Assembly: GCA_035695825.1 (NCBI GenBank)
Contig: DASRRH010000010.1
Location: 32,837 to 96,836, forward strand
DNA length: 64,000 nucleotides
Source of the DNA: JAKEFM01 sp035695825
GTDB lineage: Bacteria; Planctomycetota; UBA1135; JAKEFM01
Direction: 5' to 3'
Numbering within the stretch: the first letter of the stretch is position 1; each line of letters starts with the position of its first letter. Positions 8,070 to 16,403 of the stretch are shown piece by piece. The notes under the pieces were generated by a model. The model saw only the letters and a list, made by a program, of their open reading frames with translations, was not told the origin of the DNA and made no database searches. Made by a program: the position numbers and the translations under genes.

Positions 8070-9556
8070 ACGACCTCGCCTCGCTCTCCGCGACGGCGCT
8101 CCGCTCCGCCGCGGCGCGCGGCGAGGTCTCCGTCCGCGAGATCGTCGAGGCGCACCTCGCGCGGATCGCCTCCTTCGATCCCCTCCTCCACGCCTTCCTC
8201 GGCGTGGACGAGGCGGGGGCCCGCGCGGCGGCGGGCGCCCTCGACGCGGCCCGGGCGCGGGGGGAGCCCGCCGGTCCGCTCTTCGGCGTCCCGGTCGCCC
8301 TAAAGGACAACCTCTGCGTCCGGGGGTGGGAGACGACCTGCGGCTCGCGCATCCTCCGCGGCTTCCGCCCCCCGTACGAGGCGACGGCGGTGGCCCGGCT
8401 GCGGGCGGCCGGCGCCGTCCTCCTCGGCCGGACGAACCTCGACGAGTTCGCGATGGGATCCTCGACGGAGAACTCCGCCTTTGGCCCGACGCGCAACCCG
8501 TGGGATCCTTCGCGCGCCCCGGGGGGCTCGAGCGGAGGCTCGGCCGCGGCGGTCGCCGCCCGCCTCGCCGCCCTCGCCCTCGGCTCGGACACGGGGGGGT
8601 CGATCCGCCAGCCCGCCGCGCTCTGCGGGGTCGTCGGAGTGAAGCCCACCTACGGCCGCGTCTCTCGCTACGGCCTCGTCGCGTTCGGCTCTTCCCTCGA
8701 CCAGATCGGGCCCCTCGCCCGCACGGTCGAGGACGCCGCCGCGGCCCTCTCCGTGATCGCGGGGCGGGACTCGAACGACTCGACGAGCGTGGCCGACGCG
8801 GTCCCCGACTACCTCTCCGCGCTCGGGCGGGGCGTCGAGGGGCTGCGCCTGGGGCTTCCCCGGGAGTACTTTCCCCCCGACCTCGACCCGGAGATCCGCG
8901 GCGCTCTCGAGCGGTGCCTCGAGCGGCTCCGGGGGCTCGGCGCGACGGTCGAGGAGATCTCCCTCCCGCATGCCTCCGCCGCGATCCCCACCTACTACAT
9001 CGTCGCGACCTCGGAGGCCTCGAGCAACCTCGCCCGCTACGACGGGGTGAAGTACGGCCTGCGCGAGGGAGGGGACGGGGACCTGCGGGCGATGTACGGC
9101 CGGACCCGGGGCCGGGGGTTCGGGGCCGAGGTGAAGCGACGGATCCTCCTCGGGACCTTCGCCCTCTCGAGCGGCTACTACGAGGCCTACTACGGCCGGG
9201 CGCTGCGCGCGCGGGCGCTGCTCCGGCGCGATTTCGACGAGGCCTTCCGGCGCGTCGACCTCCTCCTCGCTCCGACCTCCCCGTTCCCGGCCTTCCGCCT
9301 GGGCGAGAAGCTCGACGACCCGATCCAGATGTATCTCTGCGACGTCTTCACGGTGACGGCGAACCTCGTCGGGCTCCCGGCCGTCTCGGTTCCCGCGGGA
9401 TTCACGAGGGCGCGCCGCGACGCCCCCGAGCTCCCGATCGGCGTCCAGGTCTTCGGCCGCCCCCTCGCGGAGGCCGACTGCCTCCGCGCCGCCGCGGCGA
9501 TCGAACGCGCCTGCCCGGTTGCGGATCGCGCCCCCGCGCTCGCGGCCGACCCCTAG
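8066..9556 (+). CDS. gatA: Asp/Glu-tRNA amidotransferase subunit A
   Basis: A 496-aa GatA, the amidase-signature subunit that hydrolyses glutamine and channels ammonia to GatB. The Ser-cisSer-Lys triad is readable: Lys in PVALKDNLCVRG near residue 80, the cis-Ser in GGSSGGSAAAVAA near 155 and the nucleophile Ser in GSDTGGSIRQPA near 180. Length is normal for the family. Translation starts at a GTG overlapping the gatC stop (GTGA); gatB follows after 2 bases. Having gatCAB suggests the organism lacks GlnRS and/or AsnRS for direct charging, which the window itself cannot show. Confidence 0.97.
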   Translation: MNDLASLSATALRSAAARGEVSVREIVEAHLARIASFDPLLHAFLGVDEAGARAAAGALDAARARGEPAGPLFGVPVALKDNLCVRGWETTCGSRILRGFRPPYEATAVARLRAAGAVLLGRTNLDEFAMGSSTENSAFGPTRNPWDPSRAPGGSSGGSAAAVAARLAALALGSDTGGSIRQPAALCGVVGVKPTYGRVSRYGLVAFGSSLDQIGPLARTVEDAAAALSVIAGRDSNDSTSVADAVPDYLSALGRGVEGLRLGLPREYFPPDLDPEIRGALERCLERLRGLGATVEEISLPHASAAIPTYYIVATSEASSNLARYDGVKYGLREGGDGDLRAMYGRTRGRGFGAEVKRRILLGTFALSSGYYEAYYGRALRARALLRRDFDEAFRRVDLLLAPTSPFPAFRLGEKLDDPIQMYLCDVFTVTANLVGLPAVSVPAGFTRARRDAPELPIGVQVFGRPLAEADCLRAAAAIERACPVADRAPALAADP

Positions 9557-9558
9557 CG

Positions 9559-10983
9559 ATGGTCGAGTACGAGCCGACGATCGGCCTCGAGACCCACGTC
9601 CAGCTCCGGACCCGGACGAAGCTCTTCTGCGGGTGTGCGAGCGCGTTCGGGGCCCCGCCGAACACCCTCGTCTGTCCGATCTGCGCGGGCCTCCCCGGGA
9701 CCCTTCCCGCCCTGAACCGCGCGGCGTTCGAGGCGGCCGTCCGCGCCTCCCTGGCGCTGCGCTGCGAGATCGCCCCCGAGACGAAGTTCGACCGGAAGAA
9801 CTACTTCTACCCCGACCTCCCGAAGGGCTACCAGATCTCGCAGTACGACGCCCCCCTCTCCCGGAACGGCCGGCTCCTCCTCGCGGACGGGAGCGTCGTC
9901 CACATCCGCCGCGCCCACCTCGAGGAGGACGCCGGGAAGGCGATCCACGACCGGGGAGACCGGACCCTCGTCGACTTCAACCGCTGCGGGATTCCCCTCC
10001 TCGAGGTCGTGACCGAGCCCGACTTCCACACCGCCGCGCAGGCGGTTGCTTACCTCGTCCTGCTCCGGCGCACGATGCGCTACGTCGGAGCCTCGGAGTG
10101 CGACATGGAGAAGGGGTCGCTCCGCTGCGACGTGAACGTCTCGCTCGCGCCGAGCGGCGCCCCGCCCGGCACGCGCGTCGAGGTGAAGAACCTGAACTCC
10201 TTCCGGATGGTCGGCCGCGCGATCGAGCACGAGACGGCCCGGCAGAGGGAGGTCCTCGCGCGGGGCGGGGCGGTCGAGCAGGAGACGCGCCTCTGGAGGG
10301 ACGCGCAGGGAGTCACGGCCCCGATGCGGAGCAAGGAGGAGGCCCACGACTACCGCTACTTCCCCGAGCCCGATCTCCCACCGTTCCACGCCCCCGCGGC
10401 CTGGGTGGAGCGGCTGCGGTCGGAGCTGCCCGAGCTTCCCGCCGAACGCCGCGCACGCTTCGAGCGCGCGGTCGGCCTCCCCTCCGAAGCGGCCGAGACC
10501 CTGACGGCCGAGCGCGGCCTCGCCGACTACTTCGAGGCCCTCGCCGGGGCCTGCGGCGACGCGCGGGCGGCGGCGAACTGGGTCGCGGGGGAGGTCTGCC
10601 GGGAGCTGAACGAGCGCAAGATCGAGATCGAGGAGTTCCCCCTCGGCCCGCCGGCCCTCGCGCGCCTCCTCGCCCTCGTCCCCGACCGCGTCTCGGTCGG
10701 GGCCGCGCGCGCGATCTTCCGTAGGCTGGTCGAGTCCCCCGCCTCCGACCCCGCCGCGCTCGCCGCCTCGATGGGGCTCGAGCAGCTCTCCGATGTCTCC
10801 GCGATCGAGGCCGCGTGCCGCGAGGCGCTCGCGGCGGCGCCGCGCGCGGCGGAAGAGTTCCGCGCCGGCAAGGGGAAGGCCCTCGACAGCCTAGTCGGAC
10901 GGGTCATGGGGGCGACGAAGGGGCGGGCGAACCCCCGGCTCGTCCAGGAGACGTTGCGCCGCCTCCTCGGGTCCCCCGCGTGA
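9559..10983 (+). CDS. gatB: Asp/Glu-tRNA amidotransferase subunit B
   Basis: A 474-aa GatB, the kinase/transamidase subunit that activates the tRNA-bound Glu or Asp with ATP and binds tRNA. Signatures are the start YEPTIGLETHVQL, the zinc-binding cysteines (FCGCASAFG and LVCPICAGLPGTLP), KNYFYPDLPKGYQIS, CDVNVSL, EVKNLNSFRMV and the C-terminal Yqey-like tRNA-binding domain ending DSLVGRVMGATKGRANP. The ATG at 9559 lies 2 bases after the gatA stop; the upstream open frame is only a shadow. The stop overlaps the next gene in a GTGA. Confidence 0.97.
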   Translation: MVEYEPTIGLETHVQLRTRTKLFCGCASAFGAPPNTLVCPICAGLPGTLPALNRAAFEAAVRASLALRCEIAPETKFDRKNYFYPDLPKGYQISQYDAPLSRNGRLLLADGSVVHIRRAHLEEDAGKAIHDRGDRTLVDFNRCGIPLLEVVTEPDFHTAAQAVAYLVLLRRTMRYVGASECDMEKGSLRCDVNVSLAPSGAPPGTRVEVKNLNSFRMVGRAIEHETARQREVLARGGAVEQETRLWRDAQGVTAPMRSKEEAHDYRYFPEPDLPPFHAPAAWVERLRSELPELPAERRARFERAVGLPSEAAETLTAERGLADYFEALAGACGDARAAANWVAGEVCRELNERKIEIEEFPLGPPALARLLALVPDRVSVGAARAIFRRLVESPASDPAALAASMGLEQLSDVSAIEAACREALAAAPRAAEEFRAGKGKALDSLVGRVMGATKGRANPRLVQETLRRLLGSPA

Positions 10984-11204
10984 ATCCCCCCGGCGCCGGC
11001 CGGCGCGTCGCCTACGGCGAGGGGTGGGTCCTTCTCGCAGGGATGGCCGTCGCTGCAGCCGCCCTCCTCGGCATGTGGGGGATCGGCTCGCGCGGGTCGC
11101 TGCGCGCGCTCGCCGGGATGGCTGCGGTCTACGCGGCCGTCCGCCTCGCGATCGCGCCCGCCGCCGCGGCCTTCACGCGCCGGCTGCGCAGGGGCGGGCG
11201 CTGA
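10980..11204 (+). CDS. Small two-helix membrane protein
   Basis: A 74-aa protein starting at a GTG that overlaps the gatB stop by four bases. It has two hydrophobic helices (WVLLAGMAVAAAALLGMWGI and LAGMAAVYAAVRLAIAPAAA) joined by a Gly/Arg turn, and a basic tail (RRLRRGGR) suggesting a cytoplasmic C-terminus. No family is recognised. The tight coupling to gatB and the 5-base gap to pcm argue that it is really translated as part of the gat operon. Confidence 0.5.
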   Translation: MNPPGAGRRVAYGEGWVLLAGMAVAAAALLGMWGIGSRGSLRALAGMAAVYAAVRLAIAPAAAAFTRRLRRGGR

Positions 11205-11209
11205 GCCCC

Positions 11210-11869
11210 GTGGAAGGGGAACGGACGCGGGCCGCTCGGGAGCGGATGGTTCGCGACCAGCTCGCCGGCCGCGGGATCCGCGACGGACGGGTCCTCGCGA
11301 CGATGCGGGTCGTGCCGCGCCACCTCTTCGTCGAGCCCTCGGAGGAAGGGCGCGCCTACGAGGACGGTCCGCTGCCGATCGGGTTCGGCGCGACGATTTC
11401 CCAGCCCTACGTCGTCGCCGCGATGACGGAGCTCCTCCGCCTGCGCGGGACGGAGAAGGTGCTCGAGATCGGGAGCGGCTCGGGCTACCAGACGGCGGTC
11501 CTCGCGGAGCTCGCAGGAGAGGTCTACTCCGTCGAGATCGTCCCCGAGCTTCACGAGCGCGCGAAGCGCGTGCTCGAGGTCCTCGGCTACCGGAACGTCC
11601 ACCTCCGCTGCGGCGACGGCGCGCGCGGCTGGCTCGAGGAAGCTCCGTTCGACGACATCCTCGTCACGGCCGCTCCCCCCGACGTCCCCTCCCCCCTCCT
11701 CGACCAGCTCGCCCTCGGCGGGCGGATGGTGATCCCGATCGGGAAGGAGCGGCAGACCCTTCACGTGTTCGAGAAGACGCCGAAGGGCATGGTGCGCGAG
11801 AAGTCCTTCGAGGTCCGGTTCGTGCCGCTCCAGGGGAAGGGGGAGAAGCCTCCCCCCGCGGCCCCCTAG
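11210..11869 (+). CDS. pcm: Protein-L-isoaspartate O-methyltransferase
   Basis: A 219-aa SAM-dependent methyltransferase that marks isoaspartyl residues in aged proteins for repair. The typical sequence is present: MRVVPRHLFVEP, AYEDGPLPIGFGATISQPYV (active-site loop), the SAM-binding motif LEIGSGSGYQTAVLAELAG, and DDILVTAAPPDVP. The GTG at 11210 is preferred because it follows the previous stop by 5 bases; an ATG (ERMVRDQL) a few codons later is the alternative. It is the last gene of the gat transcription unit and borders the accessory island that follows. Confidence 0.95.
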   Translation: MEGERTRAARERMVRDQLAGRGIRDGRVLATMRVVPRHLFVEPSEEGRAYEDGPLPIGFGATISQPYVVAAMTELLRLRGTEKVLEIGSGSGYQTAVLAELAGEVYSVEIVPELHERAKRVLEVLGYRNVHLRCGDGARGWLEEAPFDDILVTAAPPDVPSPLLDQLALGGRMVIPIGKERQTLHVFEKTPKGMVREKSFEVRFVPLQGKGEKPPPAAP

Positions 11870-12014
11870 CGATCGAGCCGGTCCCCCGATTCCCCGCCGC
11901 CCGGCTGGAGGTAGTCGCTCGGGGGCGCTAGCGTTCCTCCGCCGTTTCCCCATGAGAGCGAGTCGCGGTCTTCTAAGGCGATCGCCGGATTCGCGCGGAC
12001 GAGGGCGCTGACGG

Positions 12015-13229
12015 ATGCCGGTCTTCGTCCGCGAGGTCGCGCTGCGCCACTACCGGAGCATCTCCCGGTGCAGGGTGCCGCTCTCTTCCCTCACCGTCCT
12101 CGTCGGACCGAATGGCTCCGGCAAGAGCAGCTTCCTCGACGCCCTCCACTTCGTTACGGACGCTCTGAACACGACTCTCGAGAACGCCCTCCGCGACCGC
12201 GGAGGTATCGATTCCGTGCGGGGGCGGTCGGGCGGACGGCCGACGGACTTCGGCATCCAACTTTCCCTCAACCTGCGCGAGGGTGGAAGCGCGACCTACG
12301 GCTTCCTCGTCCGGGCGGAGAAGAATCGGGCGTTCTCCGTGAAGCACGAAGAGTGTCGCGTGGAAGGAGCGCCCCTGCGAGGGCCGGAACCTGCCCACTT
12401 CGTGGTCGAGAGAGGGAGGGTTCTCTCCATCCGCCCGGCCGTTCGCACGGCGGTCGAGCCCGACAGGCTCTTCCTGACGGCGGTCTCGGCGAGCCCCGAG
12501 TTTCGGCCCGTCTACGATGGGCTCTCGCGGATGGGCTTCTACAACCTGAATCCCGATCGGATCCGCGATCTCCAGAACCCGGACCCGGGGAAACGGCTCG
12601 CCCGTGACGGCCACAACATTGCGTCGGTCCTCCGGGAGCTGAAGAGGACGACTCCGGCGGCGAAGGACACGGTTTCCGAGTACCTCCGGAAGATCGTGCC
12701 GGGAGTCGAGTCGGTCGAACCGAAGACCCTGGGACCGAAGGAAACCCTCGAGTTCCGGCAGAGTCACGGAGACTCCCGTCCGTGGAAGTTCCTCGCGGGG
12801 GAGATGTCGGACGGAACGCTCCGCGCTCTCGGAGTCCTCGTCGCGGTCTTCCATGCGGAGGCAGACGCCGCACAGTCGGTCCCCCTCGTCGGAATCGAGG
12901 AACCCGAAGTTGCCATCCACCCCGGAGCCGCGGAGGTCCTCGCCGAGGCCCTGCTCGGAGCGTCGGAGACCGTGCAGATCCTCCTCACGACCCACAGCCC
13001 CGATTTCCTCGATCACAAGGCGTTCGGCCCGGAGCACCTCCGGTCCGTCGACCTCCTCGAGGGATCGACCATCATCACCTCGATCGACGAGGCGGCCCGG
13101 TCCGCCCTCCGCGACCGGCTCTACTCCGCGGGGGAACTCCTCCGCATGGGCCAGATCGAGACGAATCCGGAGGCATTCCGAACCGTGGCCCGCGAGCGGG
13201 ACCTCTTCGAGGCGGGCCCGGACGGGTGA
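12015..13229 (+). CDS. AAA ATPase (RecF/OLD-like), candidate anti-phage effector partner
   Basis: A 404-aa ABC-type/AAA_21 ATPase. Walker A is GPNGSGKSSF at residues 31-40. A long insertion follows, then an ABC-signature-like stretch GEMSDGTLRALG near 255, Walker B VGIEEPEVAIHP near 290 and an H-loop LLTTHSPDFLD near 325. This order is that of OLD-family and RecF-like defence ATPases. It ends in a GTGA overlap with a DUF4276-type gene. AAA_21 + DUF4276 pairs resemble the AbiL-type and PARIS/Gabija-like logic of ATPase sensor plus Toprim effector. GC content and codon choice look less extreme than in pcm and guaA. A nuclease-linked defence role is inference; a DNA-repair ATPase is the alternative. 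Confidence 0.85.
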   Translation: MPVFVREVALRHYRSISRCRVPLSSLTVLVGPNGSGKSSFLDALHFVTDALNTTLENALRDRGGIDSVRGRSGGRPTDFGIQLSLNLREGGSATYGFLVRAEKNRAFSVKHEECRVEGAPLRGPEPAHFVVERGRVLSIRPAVRTAVEPDRLFLTAVSASPEFRPVYDGLSRMGFYNLNPDRIRDLQNPDPGKRLARDGHNIASVLRELKRTTPAAKDTVSEYLRKIVPGVESVEPKTLGPKETLEFRQSHGDSRPWKFLAGEMSDGTLRALGVLVAVFHAEADAAQSVPLVGIEEPEVAIHPGAAEVLAEALLGASETVQILLTTHSPDFLDHKAFGPEHLRSVDLLEGSTIITSIDEAARSALRDRLYSAGELLRMGQIETNPEAFRTVARERDLFEAGPDG

Positions 13230-13889
13230 CCCTCCGGGTCGTCTGCATCGTCGAAGGCCACGCCGAGACCGAGACGGTCCCGATCCTGCTCCGCCGGATC
13301 GCCCAGGAGGGCGCGCTCTACGACCTCGTGATCCCCCCCGCCCCTCCGGGTCCCGAAGTCAAGGCTTCTGAAGGAGGCGGAATTCAAGCGAGCCATCGAT
13401 CTCGCCGGACGCAAGGCGGGACCGGGCGGCTCGGTCCTCGTGCTTCTCGACGCCGACGAGGACTGCCCGGCGGAACACGGACCGCGCCTCCTTGAGTGGG
13501 CGCATCGCGAGCGAGGCGACGTCGAAGGCGCGGTCGTCCTCGCCAAGCGTGAGATCGAAGCGTGGTTCGCCGCGTCGATCGAGTCCCTGAGGGGCCACCG
13601 TAGGGTCCGGCGGGATGCCTCGCCCCCCACCGAACCTGAGGCGATCGAGGACGCGAAGAGCTGGATGTCCGCGGCGATGGAGTACGGGGCGCGTTACGGG
13701 CCGGTCAAGGATCAGGCGGGACTCGCCCAGGCTTTCGACTTCTCGCTCGCGAGAAAGCGGTCTCCATCGTTCGAGAAGTTCCTTCGGGACGCTTCGCGGC
13801 TTCTTCAACTCCCGTCGTACCTGGACGGGGCGACCGCCTGGAGCGATCGACGGGACGTGCTCTCCCGTCCGACCGCGCGAGACGCTTGA
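13226..13889 (+). pseudogene. DUF4276 Toprim-like protein, frameshifted
   Basis: The partner of the preceding ATPase, starting at a GTG in a GTGA overlap. The N-terminal ~35 codons read MTLRVVCIVEGHAETETVPI, matching the DUF4276 opening with its Toprim-like Glu. The rest lies in the +1 frame from about 13340: RVPKSRLLKEAEFKRAIDLA, then SVLVLLDADEDCPAEHGP (the DxD), then VVLAKREIEAWFAASIESL. Deleting one C from the seven-C run at 13333-13339 gives one continuous frame of 220 codons (IPPPLRVPKSRLLKE across the join), the expected family length. So this is either a sequencing indel, a genuine inactivating mutation or a contingency switch. As printed, no full-length protein is made. Confidence 0.8.
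13333..13339 (+). repeat. Seven-C homopolymer at the DUF4276 frameshift
   Basis: A run of seven C at which the DUF4276 frame changes. Removing one C restores the family-like reading frame across the join. Homopolymer runs like this are prone both to sequencing error and to replication slippage. Confidence 0.8.
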
Positions 13890-14179
13890 CCGACGTCGAG
13901 AGGAGGACGCAGTCACGGCCCGAGGCTGATGGAGCCTCTCATCGGTGATTCGCCCCCGTAGGCCCGACACAGGGAGTCACTTGCAGGGTTTGAAGACACA
14001 CGTAGCAGAAGCCCGATCGTGACTTATGCAGGGCCTCCGCCCGAACATCGCAGACCAGGCCCCAGACCTCCCGCGGCGGCGGAGAGGTCGGGGATCGAGG
14101 GAGACCCCTTCGACCCCCGGAAGCACGGCCATCACTTCCTGAGGGGGGAATTGCTTCCCGTCGGCCCCCAGGGACGGTC
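13890..14179. other. Intergenic island DNA with no supported gene
   Basis: About 290 bases between the DUF4276 gene and the guaA-like remnant. I see no convincing coding region, tRNA or integrase remnant. A minus-strand open frame here (13939-14385) is low-complexity Arg/Ser-rich sequence that runs through the guaA remnant in the wrong frame, so it is not called. Confidence 0.5.
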
Positions 14180-14341
14180 CTACTCCCACTCGATCGTCGC
14201 GAGAGGCTTGCTCGAGACGTCGAGGACGACGCGTTCCACGCCGCGCAGCTCGGGGGCGATCCGGCACGAGATCCGCGCGGGGAGCTCCTCCGGCGGGCAG
14301 ACCCCCTCCGCGGTTCTCCCGCCCCCGGTCGCGACGCGCCG
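14180..14341 (-). pseudogene. Decayed second copy of the guaA 3' end
   Basis: Read on the minus strand, this encodes a GuaA C-terminus. It contains RISCRIAPELRGVERVVLDV and ends SSKPLATIEWE-stop; the intact gene has RISNRIINEVRGVNRVVLDV and SSKPPATIEWE-stop. By eye, the DNA of 14179-14302 matches 14852-14975 at about 102 of 124 positions, with two exact blocks of 22-23 bases. Weaker similarity continues to about 14341 and then stops, just before the next gene. It has no start and lacks the rest of guaA. The pattern fits an insertion at the 3' end of guaA that left or supplied a replacement end. Confidence 0.85.
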
Positions 14342-14354
14342 CCGGTCCTTCTCC

Positions 14355-14828
14355 TCAGCGAACCCTTCGGTCCCTCCGGCTCCATTTCACGATGGGCCTC
14401 AGGCCGGCAGCGTTCGCCGCGTTCGTGTAGAGGTCCACGAGTTTGCGGCGGTAGAAGATCGTCCAGAGCCGGCGATCCCCCTTGTTCGGGAAGAAGGTCC
14501 GCAACCCTTCAAACCGTGGCACGCAGCTCTCCGGTTTCCCGGTTTCCCGGAGGAGCTCGCGGACCCACCCGCTCCACTGCTCCTCCGTGGGGAAGGGGAT
14601 TTCCGCGAACGACTCCGGGTGGCGCTCGACTCTCTCGCGCGCTCGCCGGTTCGCGAGAACGGAATCGGCCAGGAGTTCGACCTCTATCGACTCGTCGTAG
14701 GTCAGCGTGGCGAGCTGGCCCGTGGTGCGGTCGAGGAAGACCCGCCACGGCGATCCGGCCTCCTCTCGGAGGACCGAATACACCAGCCACGCGGGAACCT
14801 CGACCGTTCCGTCGAGACCAGGATCCAC
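14355..14828 (-). CDS. Hypothetical protein inserted at the guaA 3' end
   Basis: A 157-aa soluble protein. The N-terminal half has an alternating pattern around VFLDRTTGQLATLTYDES, then an acidic helical stretch RVERHPESFAEIPFPTEEQW. The C-terminal part is aromatic and basic (RTFFPNKGDRRLWTIFYRRK, ending KWSRRDRRVR). The layout is loosely like UPF0158-type small proteins, but I would not assign it. It lies exactly between the intact guaA 3' end and the divergent guaA-end copy, so it is probably the cargo of that insertion. GC content is visibly lower than in guaA. Function unknown. Confidence 0.65.
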   Translation of the reverse strand: MDPGLDGTVEVPAWLVYSVLREEAGSPWRVFLDRTTGQLATLTYDESIEVELLADSVLANRRARERVERHPESFAEIPFPTEEQWSGWVRELLRETGKPESCVPRFEGLRTFFPNKGDRRLWTIFYRRKLVDLYTNAANAAGLRPIVKWSRRDRRVR

Positions 14829-14852
14829 GGAATGCCCGGCTCGCGTGGGATC

Positions 14853-16403
14853 CTACTCCCACTCGATCGTCGCCGGGGGCTTGCTCGAGACGTCGAGGAC
14901 GACCCGGTTCACGCCGCGGACCTCGTTGATGATCCGGTTCGAGATCCTCCCGAGGAGCTCCCGCGGCAGATAGACCCAGTCCGCCGTCATCCCGTCCTCG
15001 CTCGCGACGATCCGGAGCGCGATCACGTTCTCGTAGGTCCGTGCGTCCCCCATCACGCCGACCGTCGAGACGGGAAGCAGGATCGCGAAGTACTGCCAAA
15101 GCCCCTCGTGGGCGCGGGCCCGCTCGACCTCCTCCACGACGATCGCGTCGGCCTCGCGGAGGATCGCGAGCCGCTCCTCGGTGACGGGGCCGAGGAGTCG
15201 CACGGCGAGCCCGGGCCCCGGGAAAGGCTGGCGAGCGACGATCGACGCGGGGAGCCCGAGCGCGCGGCCGACCTCCCGGACCTCGTCCTTGAAGAGGAAG
15301 CGCAGCGGCTCGACGAGGGCGAAGGGCATGTCCGGCGGGAGGCCCCCGACATTGTGGTGGCTCTTGATCATCGAGGTCGCCCCGCCCCACGCCGCGACCG
15401 ACTCGATCACGTCGGGGTAGAGCGTCCCCTGTCCGAGGAACTTCGCCCGGGGGAACCGCGAGGACGCCTCCCGGAAGACGGCGATGAACTCGGCTCCGAT
15501 GCGCTTTCGCTTCTCCTCGGGATCGACGACGTCGCGGAGGCGCTCGAGGAAGCGCGCGCGGGCGTCGAGGACGGTGAGATCCATGTGGAAGTGGGCGCGG
15601 AACGTCCGTTCGACCTCCTCGCCTTCCCCCCTCCGGAGCAGGCCGTTGTCGACGAAGACGGCGTGGAGGCGCGGGCCGATGGCCTTGTGGAGGATCAACG
15701 AGGCGACGGCCGAGTCGACGCCCCCGGAGAGCCCCAACACGACCTCGCCGTCGCCGACCTTCGCGCGGATCTCCTCGACGGCCTGCTCGATCACGGAGGA
15801 GGGCGTCCAGTCGCCAGCGAGGCCGCAGACGCGGAAGAGGAAGTTCCGGAGGACCTCCCGCCCCCGCTCCGTGTGGGTCACTTCCGGGTGGAACAGGACG
15901 CCGAAGATCCGACCCGTCGAGTCGACGACGGCGGCGTGGGCGCAATTGCCGGAGCGGGCGACGGTCCGGAACCCCTCGGGAAGGCGCTCCACCCTGTCGC
16001 CGTGGCTCATCCAGACGACGCTGCTCGTCGGGACTCCTTCGAAGAGAGGAGAAGTCCCGGTCACGTCGAGGGGGGAGCGACCGAACTCTCGGGCTTCCCC
16101 GGGGACCACCTTTCCGCCGAGGGCCCCCGTAAGCCACTGCATCCCGTAGCAGATGCCGAGGACCGGGACGCGCAGGCCGAGCACCGACTCCCGGTCGAGG
16201 GCCGGGGCGTCGGTCTCGTACACGCTCGCGGGACCGCCGGAGAGGATCACCCCCTTCGGCCGGAGGCGCGCGGCCGCCTCGGCGAAGCGCGCGGGGGGGT
16301 GGATCTCGCAGTAGACGAGCGCCTCGCGGACGCGCCGGGCGATCAACTGGGCGGTCTGGGAGCCGAAGTCGACGACGAGGACCGCCTCGTGCGGCGCGCT
16401 CAT
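14853..16403 (-). CDS. guaA: GMP synthase (glutamine-hydrolysing)
   Basis: A 516-aa GuaA that converts XMP to GMP with glutamine and ATP. The N-terminal class-I amidotransferase domain has the nucleophile in GICYGMQWL near residue 85 and the His/Glu in HPEVTHTERG near 170. The ATP pyrophosphatase domain has the P-loop LGLSGGVDSAVASL near 228. The C-terminal dimerisation domain ends KPPATIEWE. The ATG at 16403 overlaps the guaB stop (ATGA), giving a guaB-guaA operon. Its 3' end is the site where accessory DNA appears to have been inserted; guaA 3' ends are known integration hotspots in other bacteria. Confidence 0.98.
   Translation of the reverse strand: MSAPHEAVLVVDFGSQTAQLIARRVREALVYCEIHPPARFAEAAARLRPKGVILSGGPASVYETDAPALDRESVLGLRVPVLGICYGMQWLTGALGGKVVPGEAREFGRSPLDVTGTSPLFEGVPTSSVVWMSHGDRVERLPEGFRTVARSGNCAHAAVVDSTGRIFGVLFHPEVTHTERGREVLRNFLFRVCGLAGDWTPSSVIEQAVEEIRAKVGDGEVVLGLSGGVDSAVASLILHKAIGPRLHAVFVDNGLLRRGEGEEVERTFRAHFHMDLTVLDARARFLERLRDVVDPEEKRKRIGAEFIAVFREASSRFPRAKFLGQGTLYPDVIESVAAWGGATSMIKSHHNVGGLPPDMPFALVEPLRFLFKDEVREVGRALGLPASIVARQPFPGPGLAVRLLGPVTEERLAILREADAIVVEEVERARAHEGLWQYFAILLPVSTVGVMGDARTYENVIALRIVASEDGMTADWVYLPRELLGRISNRIINEVRGVNRVVLDVSSKPPATIEWE

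Noticed and set aside
13939..14385. Minus-strand open frame of 148 codons in the island
   Set aside because: Low-complexity Arg/Ser composition, and it runs through the guaA-end remnant in the wrong frame.
12015..14852. Whole island as an active integrative element or prophage
   Set aside because: No integrase, excisionase, phage structural or conjugation gene is visible; only one repeat pair, at guaA.
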